Source of the DNA: Ianthella basta
Taxonomy: Eukaryota; Porifera; Demospongiae; Verongiida; Ianthellidae
Direction of reading: 5' to 3'
DNA: 64,000 nt
NCBI GenBank assembly: GCA_964019415.1
Contig: CAXHTE010000090.1
Coordinates: 1-64,000, forward strand
Position numbers and translations under genes: made by a program. Shown here piece by piece: positions 47,760-60,376 of the stretch (position 1 is its first letter; each line of letters starts with the position of its first letter). The notes under the pieces are model-generated. The model did no database searches, was not told where the DNA came from, and saw nothing but the letters and a program-made list of their open reading frames with translations.

Positions 47760-48940
47760 CATGGGTGCAGCACCCATGCGAACTTTGACCCTCCATCCTT
47801 AAGCATTGGGGGGAGGGGCAAAATCAGCAACTTTGTCGACATCCTGCACATCGACGGTAAATTGTGAAACGTCGTCACCGCTCAGAGAGATTGCTAGCAA
47901 TGATCTCTCGGCACTTGCAGAAATTCAAGACAATACGCAGCTTAATGCTGCTTCTGCCCACCTAACCCATATAAATTAATACTTGGAAAATGCTGAGCTG
48001 GCTGAAAGAAGGCGAAGTTTGAGCGACTGCAGTACAGCGCGACTCGATTCTATCTCAACAACGACGACGAATATAACATCTACCAACATCTGAGATGTCA
48101 TCACCACCAAGGAACGACTCAATTCTATAGGCTCAGCGTGCGACGATCCCGCAAACATGGTCCACACGCGAAGCTTCAATCCAGTCCAATTTGGTTGAGC
48201 ATGACTTGCAGACTACTAGAAACGCATTGGACGTATAGCTCGACGATCAGCATGTAACAGTAAAGAAAAATAGAGCTAAAGGTCTCCAAGGGGGTGGAGT
48301 CCTAGCAGCAATCAGGCCACAGATGAAGCTTAGTATCACCCAACACGCACGCACGCCGATCGCAGACTCACCGTGACTCCCTCGAAGCTTGATAGCGTCC
48401 CTAGTTGCTCGCAGGGTGGGCTTCAGCGAGCAAACCGACGAGCTCACACTGGCCTAGGAGATGAGACGGCCATCTTCTTGATCAAATTCCAACTTCCAAA
48501 CCAATGTTAAAATGGCGCATACTTACATACATACAATACATACGTGCATACATACATATATATGGGTATGCGTGTAGGAGATGTCACATAGACATCACAC
48601 ACTTGAGCGAGGTATAGCTATTGTGTGTGAATGTATGTGTACAGTAGGGCCGGTTGTCCTGACTGAATGGTTGAAATCAGCTATTGGTAACTGATAGTCA
48701 AGCTAGTGATGTCGTTCTGTTGAGAGCTTTAGCCATTCTTCCTAGTTCCCATTGTCACTGCTTGAACTAGACTTGTAGCTGCCATAAAGAGTCGCTAGCT
48801 CGATTATCGATTACTCATACCGATTACAACCATCCAGTTAGGGACTGCTAATGCAAAGGCACTGTATCCGTGAGTATAAGTGTGGTATGTTGCACACGTG
48901 AGTGAGTGAGTCAGCGAGTCAGTCTGTGAGCGAGTGTGTG

Positions 48941-49031
<91 letters not shown>

Positions 49032-49158
49032 GGTGTTCAACTGCATGGGGTACGCTGCACTGACGAGGCCCAAAGAGGCTGAAACTCTGCTACTGTAGTA
49101 GCAGAGTCTGCAGTTCCCTATTATAGGTTATGCATTATGCATTACTGTGCACATGTCT

Positions 49159-49206
<48 letters not shown>

Positions 49207-50055
49207 TAGTATTGTAGCTCTCTCCGACATTATCTGCAGGTCTGCAGCTGACTGGAACCGTTTTATTGTCCTACGTGATGGAGAAGCAAAGAGAGTCATA
49301 GAACACATTTAATTGAGACTTGCACCATTCATTGCATGCACACAACCGCACTGCACCTTCTTGCAATTGGTGTAACCCTTTAAATCATTTAATTATTTGT
49401 TGCACTAATGGTCTATATTAACCTGAGGTATTTGCATGAGCTGCAGGAGTCCCTGTTGATTAGTGCAATTGATCTAATATAACAGCTTGAGTAATTAATG
49501 TAGCTTGCATATCAATAAATATCAATATCAATAAATATTTAAGTGCACCGTACCCATAGGTACTAGGACACCACGTGGTCCAATGCAGCACTGCACAAAT
49601 TAAAAAGGATAGGGATAATACTATATATTATTACCATATATTAAACTGAACACGGCATATTTGCTTGCACATGCACATTCACATTCAACAGCACATGACT
49701 CTGGTGGACAGGAGAGTGTTCACCAGTAATATTTAATGTTATGCACATACGGCTTGCTGCATACCTTTGGAAAAGCGCTGCTCGGTCGAATAGTATTTTG
49801 TTGCAGCTCCCGGATTGCGCAATCGCATAAATGGCTGCAGCCCCCGTCTTCTGCAAAATCGGCGTCGCCTGCCCGGTAAACGCAGAAAGGCTTCTGCACG
49901 AAATTAGCTTCATTGGATAGCCATAGGAGATCAGTCTTGGTGTGTGATGTTTAGGCGCTTGGGCTGCTTCATCGCCGTGCAGCACAAGGCTGTCTGCCTT
50001 GTCCCTGTACATAAGGTATAGCGGGGTCAAGGGTCACATGGGTGCTGCACCCATG
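47760..50055. mobile_element. TIR-bounded element nested in A3
   Basis: Same palindromic termini as 8872-11143. The longer TG tract accounts for most of the size difference. Confidence 0.55.
49055..49113 (+). ncRNA. Hammerhead ribozyme, plus strand (A3)
   Basis: Core identical to the A1 copy despite substitutions nearby (for example TATAGGTTATGC for TATAGGGTATGC just outside). Confidence 0.85.
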
Positions 50056-50705
50056 TCGCGGCAGTCTTAAAAAAGAGTCGGGCGTGGGTATGCGTGTGTG
50101 TTTTCCAGTGTTCTGTGCGCGTCTGGATGGTTCAACAGCAGATCTGTCGTCGGTGATGTCGGTTTTCGCTCCCATTCTGTCCTGGACCCGTGTCCAGGCT
50201 GAAAATCGGGCGTTAGGGCTCTAGCTCGCCGACAGCGGTTTGAACAGGGCTTCGGGGTTAGATTAGCAGTCGTGTGTGATAGTTGTCTCTTAGTTTTTGT
50301 GTGTTTTGACGGTTTTGATGACGATTTGACGGCGCCCATACGACGAGGTCATCGTTACGAGGCGTTCGTTCGCATTACACTCCAGGGGGAGGTCATCTGG
50401 CGGAGTGGCCACACTCCTGGCACTTGCCTCTACCCTTCCGACATGCTGGTGCTCCCTTGTCTGCAAAGGCTCGTGCTGGCAGCAATGCGAGGCCACCTTA
50501 CATAGCATATACGCAACCACACGCGCACTATCATAATAATAATTTTATCTTGCATGCAATATGGCCGAAGGTGGTCATAAGGCAAGTGGAGAACATGCAC
50601 ATGCATGCAGTTGATACTTGATGGCCTTGGTATGCAGTCATGCATGCATTCACTCTTGCCCACACCTACCCACCCACCCACACATACATGCAAACAATGC
50701 TGTAA

Positions 50706-50761
50706 CTGCAGACGGCTTCAATAATGAAGCCGTTTCGCCCTTCTGGGGCTCATCAGTGCAG
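50706..50761 (-). ncRNA. Hammerhead ribozyme, minus strand, upstream unit (A3)
   Basis: Counterpart of 2930-2985, complete. Confidence 0.87.
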
Positions 50762-50806
50762 TGCTCAAGCCAATTCACAGTCACACGCATGCACAGTCAC
50801 ACGCAC

Positions 50807-51177
50807 AAGCAAGATGAGGCAAGATGTGGCAAGATTAGGTAAGATGAGGCAAGATATAGCAAGATTAAGCAAGATGAGGCAAATGAGGCAAAATGAGTCA
50901 AGATATTGCAAGATGAGGAAAGAAATAGCAAGATGAGGCAAGACGAGGCAAGATATAGCAAGATTAAGCAAGATGAGGCCAGATGAGGCAAGAAATAGCA
51001 AGATGAGTCAAGATATTGCAAGATGAGGCAAGAAATAGCAAGATGAGGCAAGATGAGGCAAGATATAGCAAGATAAAGCAAGATGAGGCAAGATGAGGCA
51101 AGATATAGCAAGATGAGGCAAGATATTGCAAAGATGAGGCAAGAAATAGCAAGATGAGGCAAGATGTGGCAAGATTA
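50807..51177. repeat. GCAAGATGAG-type minisatellite (A3)
   Basis: One extra unit and one substitution relative to A1. Confidence 0.9.
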
Positions 51178-51180
51178 GGG

Positions 51181-51676
51181 CTTCAATAGTGAAGCCGTTT
51201 CGCCCTTCTGGGGCTCATCAGTGCAGTGCTTGCTCAAGCAAATTCACAGTCACACGCACTCGCCGCTGGAGCACCCGCCCACACCTACCCACCCACACCT
51301 ACACGCACACAATGCAAAAACTGCAGACGGCTTCAATAGTGAAGCCGTTTCGCCCTTCTGGGGCTCATCAGTGCAGTGCTTGCTCAAGCAAATTCACAGT
51401 CACACGCACTCGCCGCTGGAGCACCCGCCCACACCTACCCACCCACACATACACGCACACAATGCAATAACTGCAGACGGCTTCAATAGTGAAGCCGTTT
51501 CGCCCTTCTGGGGCTCATCAGTGCAGTGCTTGCTCAAGCAAATTCACAGTCACACGCACTCGCCGCTGGAGCACCCGCCCACACCTACCCACCCACACAT
51601 ACACGCACACAATGCAATAACTGCAGACGGCTTCAATAGTGAAGCCGTTTCGCCCTTCTGGGGCTCATCAGTGCAG
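51181..51676 (-). ncRNA. Tandem hammerhead ribozyme array (A3)
   Basis: Complete ribozymes at 51321-51376, 51471-51526 and 51621-51676. Changes relative to A1 (AAAAACTGCAG to AATAACTGCAG, CCTACACG to CATACACG) fall between ribozymes, not in them. Confidence 0.85.
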
Positions 51677-51886
51677 TGCTTGCTCAAGCAAATTCATATA
51701 AATAAATAAATAAATAAGGAGCACCATAATAATTTGGCTATAGGAGAAACACACAGGAACGCTTAACCACTATTTGTATTGTCATTTGTAAGCTGGAATC
51801 AGTGTGATTCGAATGAAAAACAACTAAATTCCTAACCCACCACCGACCCACCACAGGCATGCATGGCAAAGGGCATGCACGTACAA

Positions 51887-52096
51887 GGGGCCATCTTGTG
51901 GGAGGGACAACGCAATGACATCGCCCAACCTGGGGGACATTAGGCCAGGAATTAATCAGTTTGTTATTTGCTCAGTGGAGCTGTTTGTTGTGATTTGTGG
52001 TCGCAACAGTGGAGCTGTTTGTTGTGTTGTTGTGGTCGCAACCAGGAATGCAGATGGGACCATTTTGTGGGCGGGGTCTAGGCTAGCCCACAAAAG
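51887..52096 (+). promoter_or_regulatory. Promoter region of the A3 recombinase gene
   Basis: CCATCTTG block at 51887 and CACAAAAG at 52089-52096, 63 bp before the start. Confidence 0.6.
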
Positions 52097-52151
52097 GAGG
52101 CGCCCATACAGCCAGTGCATTAGTCCAAAGAGAAAGAAGCGCAAGTTGACA

Positions 52152-55100
52152 ATGGCGGGCGAAGAGGACCTCTTTTGGAAACTTCTGTGGAAATCGGCTT
52201 TTGCCCTGGCGGCACAGGGCTCACAAAGAGGTATGAGCAGTCCCTACAACACCACAATGGCCGGCTAACCTTAATCCCTAACAGTTTCAATCACTGATAC
52301 CTTCAATACCAAGCCACCTATGTACGTACGTACGTACCTACCTAATATACCTACCTACCTACCTACCTACCTACCTACCTACCTACCTACCTACCTACCT
52401 ACCTACCTACCTACCTACCTACCTACCTACCTACCTACCAAAGTAGCAATCACTGATACCTTCAGTACCAAGCCATCTACCTACCTACCTACCTACCTAC
52501 CAAAGTAGTAATCACTGATACCTTCAGTACCAAGCCATCTACCTACCTACCTATACCTACCTTCCCACAGGCAGACAAGGAGGTGCATCCATCCATGAGC
52601 ACCCCACAGAGACTCCCCCACAACTCCACACCCCTGAGACCCTTCCCCACCCCACTGAGGCTCACCAACAGCCCTACCCCGCTGAGACTGGCACAGAGCT
52701 CCAGCCTACCGAGACTCGCCCCCTCTCCACCGAGACGGGGACAGAGCACCCGCCCACTGAAGTGCCCACGGAGCACCAACCCATTGATACTGGGACCGAG
52801 CACCCACCCACAGAGACGGCCACGGAGCACCAACCCACTGAGATGGCCACCGAGAACCCACCCACCAAGGCGTCCACAGAGCACTCGCCCACTGAGACCG
52901 GGACAGAACACCCACCCACTGAGACCGGGACAGAACACCCACCCACTGAGACCGGGACAGAACACCCACCCACTGAGACCGGGACAGAACACCCACCCAC
53001 TGAGACCGGGACAGAACACCCACCCACGGAGACCGGGACAGAACACCCACCCACTGAGACGGCCACAACACACCAATCCACCCCAACAAGGTCTCACACA
53101 CACCAACCCATCCATCTTAAGAGAAACACTGCATGCCCACCTCCCTCACACTGTTTACATTGCAACAGAAATTTCATAGCCATACATACATACATACATA
53201 CAAGTGAATTGGCGGCATAAATGCATTACATATGCGGCTTCTCTCTTACGCAGCAGTGACAGTGATGGTGGTAGCGACTACCAGCCACCAGCCAAACGGC
53301 GGCATCAAGGGACTGCCTCCAATAAAGGAGGACGCACGAGGAGCTACCTCGATATCCATGCTCCAGAGCATGAGGCACTACGCGAGAAAATGGACAAAAT
53401 GAGGTGCTTTTTCACGGACCCGGTCAGCCTACAGAGGGGCCGGGACCCCATTGCATCAATCACATGGGAGAGAGTACAGCTGCACCATCTACGTAAGTCA
53501 GTGTACCTGCCACTTGTTACCCACCCATCCCCACGCACACAGACTATGCCAGAGGCTCCACACTACGTACGTAGATCACACATTATGTCTGTCTACACAC
53601 CGTACAATTGAGACCCCCTCACCCGCTAATCCCTTTCCCTTGCACACACTTAGTCTTCTTTGCATACGTAAAAGAAGAACAGCAGACCAGCCCCGCCCTT
53701 GAGTGCCTCTTGGACGCTGAAATGATTGAGGGGTTCGTGTTAACCCTGAAAGAAAAGCCTCTCCAGGGCATCACCATTTCACGATACCTCGAAAACCTGA
53801 GGTATGGCCTACGCTACCTCTACATAAAGGATGGAAAGGAGTACAGCGAGCAGGAGCACTACATAAACGTGGGCAGACTCGGGGAGCAGTGCCGTAGGCA
53901 GGTCGTCTCCTCTACAGCATGCCGAAGCTGGCAAGCATTGCAAGCACAGCAGAAGTGGGCCGAATGGTGAGTCTGAGGGGGATTTGACAACTTTCAGTGG
54001 TGGGCTAAGTGTCAAAGCTATACCAAAGAGTTGCATTGGAGCAACTCAAAGCCTTACATATACCTACTCCACGGCGTCCATGCCACCCTCCCCTACCCTC
54101 CTCCCTTCTCTATGCAGGGATGACATTCTGGCCGCAGTCAAAGAGCAGAAGGGTCTCTTTGAAGGAGCAACCCGCCCCCGCATAAAGGCCCAGGAGTCTC
54201 AGAAACTACTGGCCATGCTCTTCTACACCGCCCTCCCACCTGGCCGTGCAAAGGAGTTCCAAACGTTACACGTGGCCATCCACGACAAACTACCTATGCC
54301 AGTGGTGGACCAAGCGAGGCCAAACTGCCTCTACATCACTACGGATGGCAGGCAAGCCTACCTTCTATTGGCCGATTACAAGACTCACAAGAGTTACGGG
54401 GACCACTTCCTCCCCCTGGACGATGACAGTCAGCTATTGAGTCACCTTGTGATACACCTAAGTCACCACAGGGAGGTCCTGCTGGGAGCAGGACAACAGA
54501 CCACTGCCCTCTTCTTAGTGAGTACAAGACATACATATAACTATATATATGGTACACCTATGCATGTATACACCACCACCGGAATCACCGCTATCACCAT
54601 CACAGTGCAGTTGTCGTTCTCTAACTCAATTCTTTCTTTGGTACAGAACGATAGGGGAGCACCATACAGTGCCAGTTCGTGGACTGCCTACATTGAGGGA
54701 ATCTTTGAACGCCACATTGCGAAAAAGATTGGCCCCACTTTGCTGAGATCCATTTTCGTTACCCACTGTGAGAAGTCAAACCTTTCAGAAGCAGAAAAGG
54801 AGTCTATGGCCACAGCCATGCGGCACAGCAGGCGAGCGGTGAGCAAGCACTGACATGTGCATTCAAACCCTACTCACTCCATTGCAACCAGCATGCACAA
54901 ACATATGTCCACCCATGAACCTATGCCTACCAACTTTAACGTGAATCCCTATCCACTCGTGAATATGCAGCAAAAAGAGCATTACGACAGACGCACACAG
55001 GTGGACAGGGAAAAGAAGGGCAGGAAGTACACCGGAGGCCTACTTGAGAAGGCCCTGTCCTCGGCAACCACCACCACTGAGGACTCGGCCGGGCCATCCA

Positions 55101-55438
55101 CCAGAGAGCCACCAACTGACAGCGACAGTGACAGTGACAACGAAGGACCTGATCTAGGAGACATTGTCGCAATCGTGCTGCCAGACTCCACCGCAGTGAA
55201 GCCAAAAGTTGACGTGGGCAAAGTCATGCGGATTGACAAAGCCAAGACGACGCTCAGGTATTTGCCACTCAACCACGTTGGAGGTAACAGATACCACTGC
55301 AAACTCGGGGATATACGGAAAGCCACTGTGGATCAGTGGGTATATCCCGTAGATTTCCAGTACAAAGCCACAGAGAACACCTATCAACTCCTATCCACCC
55401 CAACAGAAATTCACCTACACAAACACCCACTTACATGA
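52152..55438 (+). CDS. Tyrosine recombinase, element A copy 3
   Basis: Exons 52152-52230, 52571-53090, 53254-53492, 53654-53966, 54118-54517, 54647-54838 and 54971-55438. The protein is 736 aa, 18 fewer than A1/A2 because two 27-bp linker units are missing. All GT-AG sites and catalytic residues are conserved. Substitutions include MAGV to MAGE at residue 4 and STARRSW to STACRSW in the SAM-like domain. The intact frame despite divergence suggests it was functional until recently. Confidence 0.84.
52339..52556 (+). repeat. (CCTA)n microsatellite in A3 intron 1
   Basis: Same interruptions as A1 with a different number of units. Confidence 0.9.
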
Positions 55439-56176
55439 CTCTGTTTAAAATTTGCTATCACCCACTATCAACGACTGTACCTGTTGCATTAGCAATTTGT
55501 AATCATGACGGTAAGCATGTGTAGCGATCCATCCACGACACCTAACTTCACGATGGCACCCAATTATGCGCAATAGAACGACGGCATAGAATAGAGACTA
55601 GGTAGCAAATTTGGGACCTAAATTGTCACTGAGGAGCAGCTGGTCTAACGCCACACAACACCTAACTACTACACATGTACATAGTCACTACGTGGTGCGT
55701 GCTGGGGGAGACTCACCTATGACCGACGCTAAGGCTGTGGCTCTTTGGCTGCATGTGCACAAGACAACACATATGTAAATGATTTCCGTACAACCAAACC
55801 TATCGGGCAAAACGTACTGTAGGCACAGGAGGACTTGATGGTGGGCCATAAGTGCATTCCTACGCAGATATGCTATGTTTCATAGGGCTAAAGCGCGTCC
55901 ATGGCGCCTGATTCTGACTATACCCCAACTGCACCTTAGCAGAAAGGTCTACGGCGAGTCTACAGCGCCGTTTCTAGGGACAGGAGGCCTCCATGGTCAT
56001 TTCTAGAGAGCTAAGGCTAGCATAGAATGCTTGCTGTGCATACAATACGTGGAATTGCAGCATAAAAGGACTGTGGCGAGTCTACAGCGACGTTTCAGGG
56101 CACATGAGGCCTCAATGTCTACTACAAGCGAGCTCAGACAAGTCTACAACGCACGCCTTCCGCGCTGAAGATAGAA
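55439..56176. other. 3' non-coding end of A3
   Basis: No gene seen. Almost identical to 7703-8440. Confidence 0.6.
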
Positions 56177-56193
56177 CCCTAACCCTAACACTA
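56177..56193 (+). repeat. Short telomeric tract after A3
   Basis: CCCTAACCCTAACACTAA, degenerating into unique sequence. Confidence 0.85.
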
Positions 56194-56821
56194 ATATGTG
56201 CATTATGTGCTTAGGCATGCGACACAAAGTTGCAGCCAAGGTTCCCTACTTGGATACCACCTGGAACAATGGGAAAAAGAGCAAATGTACATGTCAAGTT
56301 CACTAAAGAGGACTCACTTCTACAAGCTAGTAATGGTAAGGCATGAACAAAACCACATTCAGCAAAATCCCCAAGAGTCCCACGGTGAACTGCACAAAGG
56401 TGCGCGGCCGCTCACTGCAAAACAAAACCCAAAGCAACAAAGCAGTCCTAGCTACCGAAAAAGGGACAGGGGCGAATTTGGCAGCCCGTTAAGAGCAAAA
56501 GTATCAAAAGCACCATAACCAAAATGTGGCCCAGAGCCCACGGACCTCAGAGGCCCGGAATATCCGCAGTGGTGAGCCATTTTGCCAGGAAGAGTGGCCC
56601 AAAAGTGGAATGAAAGGTGGCCCAAAAACTAGAAAGTGGCACATTTTGGTGGCCCAGAATCTCAAAAGTGGCACATTTTGAAATGGGCCAAAGTGACCCA
56701 AAATTGTCTAGGGTGGCCCGGAAATCCGCCCAGTGGCCCAAAATTGCGGCGGAGTGGCCCATTACGACAAAACGGTGGCCCAAAACGGCCTCCGGTGGCC
56801 CGAAATGGGCCACTAACGATG
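56194..56821. repeat. Unique segment followed by GTGGCCCAAAA-type degenerate repeats
   Basis: 56194-56520 contains a 106-codon open frame of no recognised family that I do not call. 56580-56821 repeats GTGGCCCAAAA / GTGGCACATTTTG motifs. Confidence 0.6.
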
Positions 56822-56854
56822 GCCCTAACCCTAACCCTAACCCGAACCCTAACC
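56822..56854 (+). repeat. Telomeric tract before the solo A fragment
   Basis: Five CCCTAA-like units with one CCCGAA variant. Confidence 0.9.
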
Positions 56855-56988
56855 TTGTGATCGTGCTTGCCAAACCTTCACCCATCGAGAATCTTTAGCT
56901 GAACCTTTACCACTGTGGAACCTTTAGTTAAACCTTTACCCGTGTTGAACCTTTATCTACCCCTTGATCCTAACCCTAACCCTAACGT
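56855..56988 (+). mobile_element. Solo left-end fragment of element A
   Basis: 134 bp matching 8449-8582 with few changes. It stops exactly at the internal telomeric repeat of A (CCTAACCCTAACGT), after which the sequence is unrelated. Confidence 0.85.
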
Positions 56989-57021
56989 AACCCCGACCCA
57001 CCCTAGTATCATCCTAAGGCA

Positions 57022-57420
57022 CCCTAGTTGCACCCTAGGATTGACAGAAAGTCTTAGAACGTGAATGGGGTGACATAGGGTTGTACTAGGGTGCCTTAGG
57101 GTAGTACTAAGGTGCCTTAGGGTTTGCCCAGGGTGTCTCATTGTCCCAAGGCGCCCTAGTTGCACCCTAGGATTGACAGAAAGTCTTAGAACGTGAATGG
57201 GGTGACATAGGGTTGTACTAGGGTGCCTTAGGGTAGTACTAAGGTGCCTTAGGGTTTGCCCAGGGTGTCTCATTGTCCCAAGGCGCCCTAGTTGCACCCT
57301 AGGATTGACAGAAAGTATTAGGACGTGAATGGGGTGACATAGGGTTGTACTAAGGTGCCTTAGGGTTTGCCCAGGGTGTCTCATTGTCCCAGACACCCTA
57401 GTTGCACCCTAGGATTGACA
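57022..57420. repeat. 132-bp tandem repeat with CCCTAG/TTAGGG-like motifs
   Basis: Units start at 57022, 57154, 57286 and 57396. The third is 22 bp shorter. Each holds TTGCACCCTAGGATTGACAG and GTGCCTTAGGGT motifs. Confidence 0.9.
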
Positions 57421-57540
57421 GATTGCTCACAATGAAGCTTGGAACAGGCTGCAGGCAGCACTTAGTACCATTGGTGTTAATAGTGCTAAATTGTTGAGGT
57501 CAGGACAGGAGGACAAAAAATTGGCTTCTCAGACAGAGGC

Positions 57541-57547
57541 TATATAA
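57541..57547 (+). promoter_or_regulatory. TATA box of the C recombinase gene
   Basis: TATATAA, 66 bp before the chosen start codon, close to the 62-63 bp seen in B and A. The CCATCTTG block is not seen here. Confidence 0.5.
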
Positions 57548-57606
57548 CAGTAGTCTGAAGCCAGAACAGTACTACAGAAGAAGGAAGGAGAATTTCAAAG
57601 ACGAAT

Positions 57607-60376
57607 ATGACAAACTTACCTCTATCTTGCTGGACTCCACAACTGACACTGCCTCCCGGTCTCCCACTGCCTCCCGGTCCCCCACCACCTCCCGGTCCTC
57701 CACCACCTCCCGGCCTCCCACTGCCTCCCGGTCCACCACTGCCTCCCGGTCCCCCACTGCCTCCCGGTCCCCCACTGCCTCCCGGTCCCCCACTGCCTCC
57801 CAGTTTCCTGCTGCCTCCAGGCCCACTACTGCAGCTGCCTCCCGGTCCCCCACTTCCTCCTGGTCCCCCACTGCCTCCCGGTCCCCCACTGCCTCCTGGT
57901 CCCCCACTGCCTCCCGGTCCCCCACTGCCTCCCGGTCCCCCACTGCCTCCCGGTCCCCCACCGCCTCAGGGTCCCCCACCGCCTCCCGGTCCCCCACCAC
58001 CTCCCGGTCCCCCACTGTCTCCTGGTCCCCCACCGCCTCCCGGTCTCCCACTGCCTCCTGGTCCCCCACCGCCTCCCGGTCTCCCACTGCCTCCCAGTCC
58101 CCCACTGCCTCCTGGTCCCCCACCACCTCCCGGTCCCCCACTGTCTCCTGGTCCCCCACTGCCTCCTCAGTCACTTTCATCATATCTTCCATCAAGTCCT
58201 TCTCCATCACTTTCTCCTACTCTTCAGTCGGCAGGGAATGGAGCCACACAATCCAGTGAGAGTGACAGCAGCAGAAACAGTGAGAGTGACAGCAGCAGAA
58301 ACAGTGAGAGTGACAGCAGCAGAAACAGGGAGAGTGACAGCAGTAGTGAGTATTTACCTCCTTCGCCAAAGCAAAGGAAAAGGAGGTACAATGACTTCAG
58401 TGGACATCCAACAGTGACCACTGAGATGGAGCAATTGGAGGACTTCTTCTGCTCTCCGAATAACCTGTTGAGGGAGGGGCATGCAGTCTCCCGAGAAACA
58501 TGGAGAAAGATGAGGCTACATTTTCTCCTTCTACTTACATTTGCACAAGATGAGAAGAAAGTGGAGCCCACAATGAATGTAGTGGAAGATCGGGAAATGG
58601 TGGGCAGCTTCTTGAAATGGCTACAGAAGGATAGGGCACTACGGGCTTCTACCTTGGGCACCTACACAGACCATTTAATTAATGGATTAAGATTCAGCTG
58701 CAGCCGCACGGGAACTGACTACAAATGTCATCCCATGTACAGATGGCTCACCGCAAAGAGCAAGGAGTACCGTCAAACGACACACTCCACTGCACGTGAC
58801 AGCTGGCAGAGCCTAGCACAGAAGAAACAGTGGATAGACTGGTATGTTCTGTGTGTATGTATGTGTGAATGTACTTAGTACTATTTACATTATGTCTGTA
58901 TACATGAATGCGTGCATGCATGCATGTATGTATGTATGTATGTATGTATGCATGTATGTAAGTATGTATGTACGTAAGTTTGGTCTGTGTGTGTGTGTGA
59001 GAGAGAGAGAGAGAGTACAATTAAGGGAGAAAGTGCTACAGCATTTTTTGTACGTAGGTTTAGAAGTTAATCTTGACTTCTCGTGTCATGCAGGACAGAG
59101 GTACTGGATACGGTGGCAAACTGCAAGGAGGACTTCGAAAAAGAAGACGACTCCAGACGAAAAGCAGTGCTGTCACAAAAGCTGCTCGCTTTGCTATTCT
59201 ACACCAACTTGCCCCCACAACGGTGCAAGGAATATCAAAGCCTCCAGTACAAAATACACAAGAGGCGAGTGCTACCACCACCAGGAGATCGGGATCCTAG
59301 CAGTCTCAACTGCCTCCACATTCTGGAAGATGGCAGTGCAGCATACCTATCCCTGGCTGAGTACAAAACACAGAAAGCACATGGTGATGATTACCTGCCA
59401 CTTCTGTCAGATTCTCCTTTGCTGGAGCACCTCAGCATTCACATTCACCAACACAGACCAAATCTGCAGGGGAAAAAAATGTGACAATCTGTTTGTCACA
59501 GAAAGGGGGAATCCCTTTCCCATCTCCATGTGGACGAATTACATACAGGGCATCTTCCAGCACTACACTGGCCACAAAATCGGCCCCAGTCGCCTGCGAT
59601 CCATCTTCACAACATTCAATGAAAAGCAGGAAGATGTATCAGAGCCGCTGAAGGTCTCACTGGCATCTTGCATGAAGCACTCCCGCGAAACAGTAAGCTG
59701 CACATTCACAAACATTGGGTTGCAAATATTTGCACTTTTACCATGATTTTCAACCACTGTGCAGCAGAAAAGAGACTATGACAGAAGAACTCTCCTCGAC
59801 AAGAGGCAGGCTGGGCAGGCATACACCAACGACCTCCTTAAAACCAGAATGGAGTGGGGACACACCTCAAAAGTATGTCATACGAGTGCACTTTAGAGGA
59901 TGCACTAGGGCATGCACATCACCCTACTGTCACATCCCCTCTCCAAACTGCAGCAGGAGCACTATGCCATAGCATCAGGAGGTGGTAGCAAGAGGTCAGC
60001 CACAAGTAAGGACCTCTCGAGCTCCCAGCCTGGACCTTCAAGGGTGATCACCCCCACTGACAGCGATGACAACGAAGACAGGGCTGGCCTGGGAGATTTG
60101 GTAGTCATTGTGTTACCTGGATCAACAGCCATCCAGCCCTTGGTAGAGCTGGGCCAGGTCGTGAGAATCAGTGCAGATCAGGCGCAGTACCGCTACGTGC
60201 CATTCCAAAATGTCAGTGGCAACACCTACCGATGCCAAGTGGGACACGTGGGCCGGGCAGCACTACAGGACATAGTCTTCCCAGTGGGAGCAGAGTACGA
60301 TGAAGAGGTCAAGGCATACAGACTACTGGTGAACCCCCTGGACATCCACAATGTCAAGCATACCGACATTCAATAG
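57607..60376 (+). pseudogene. Tyrosine recombinase, element C (one-base frameshift)
   Basis: Exons 57607-58841, 59094-59692, 59765-59872 and 59954-60376 give 2365 nt, one more than a multiple of three. The frame breaks at an A7 run (59473-59479), where a TGA follows at 59482, and resumes in the next frame. The architecture matches A and B: a PPGPPLP linker to about residue 205, SESDSS repeats near 217, a basic patch (PKQRKRR), a SAM-like domain, R455 (PPQRCKEY), EYKTQK, LRSIFTT, MKHSRET, KRDYDRR and a C-terminal LGDLVVIVLP domain. It lacks introns equivalent to those of A after the basic region and inside the catalytic domain. The frameshift may be real decay, a sequencing error in the homopolymer, or programmed slippage. 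Confidence 0.78.
57650..58180 (+). repeat. 18-bp coding minisatellite (PPGPPL) of element C
   Basis: CCTCCCGGTCCCCCACTG units keep frame. The antisense and second-frame ORFs across it are shadows. Confidence 0.88.

Larger units (their letters stand above)
47337..56176 (+). mobile_element. Element A copy 3 (A3), diverged
   Basis: 8840 bp with both ends intact. Differs from A1/A2 by scattered substitutions, a single instead of double 27-bp unit near 50083, two fewer coding minisatellite units, and longer (TG)n and minisatellite tracts. Confidence 0.87.

Noticed and set aside
56198-56518. 106-codon ORF after A3
   Set aside because: No recognised family and no splice or promoter context.
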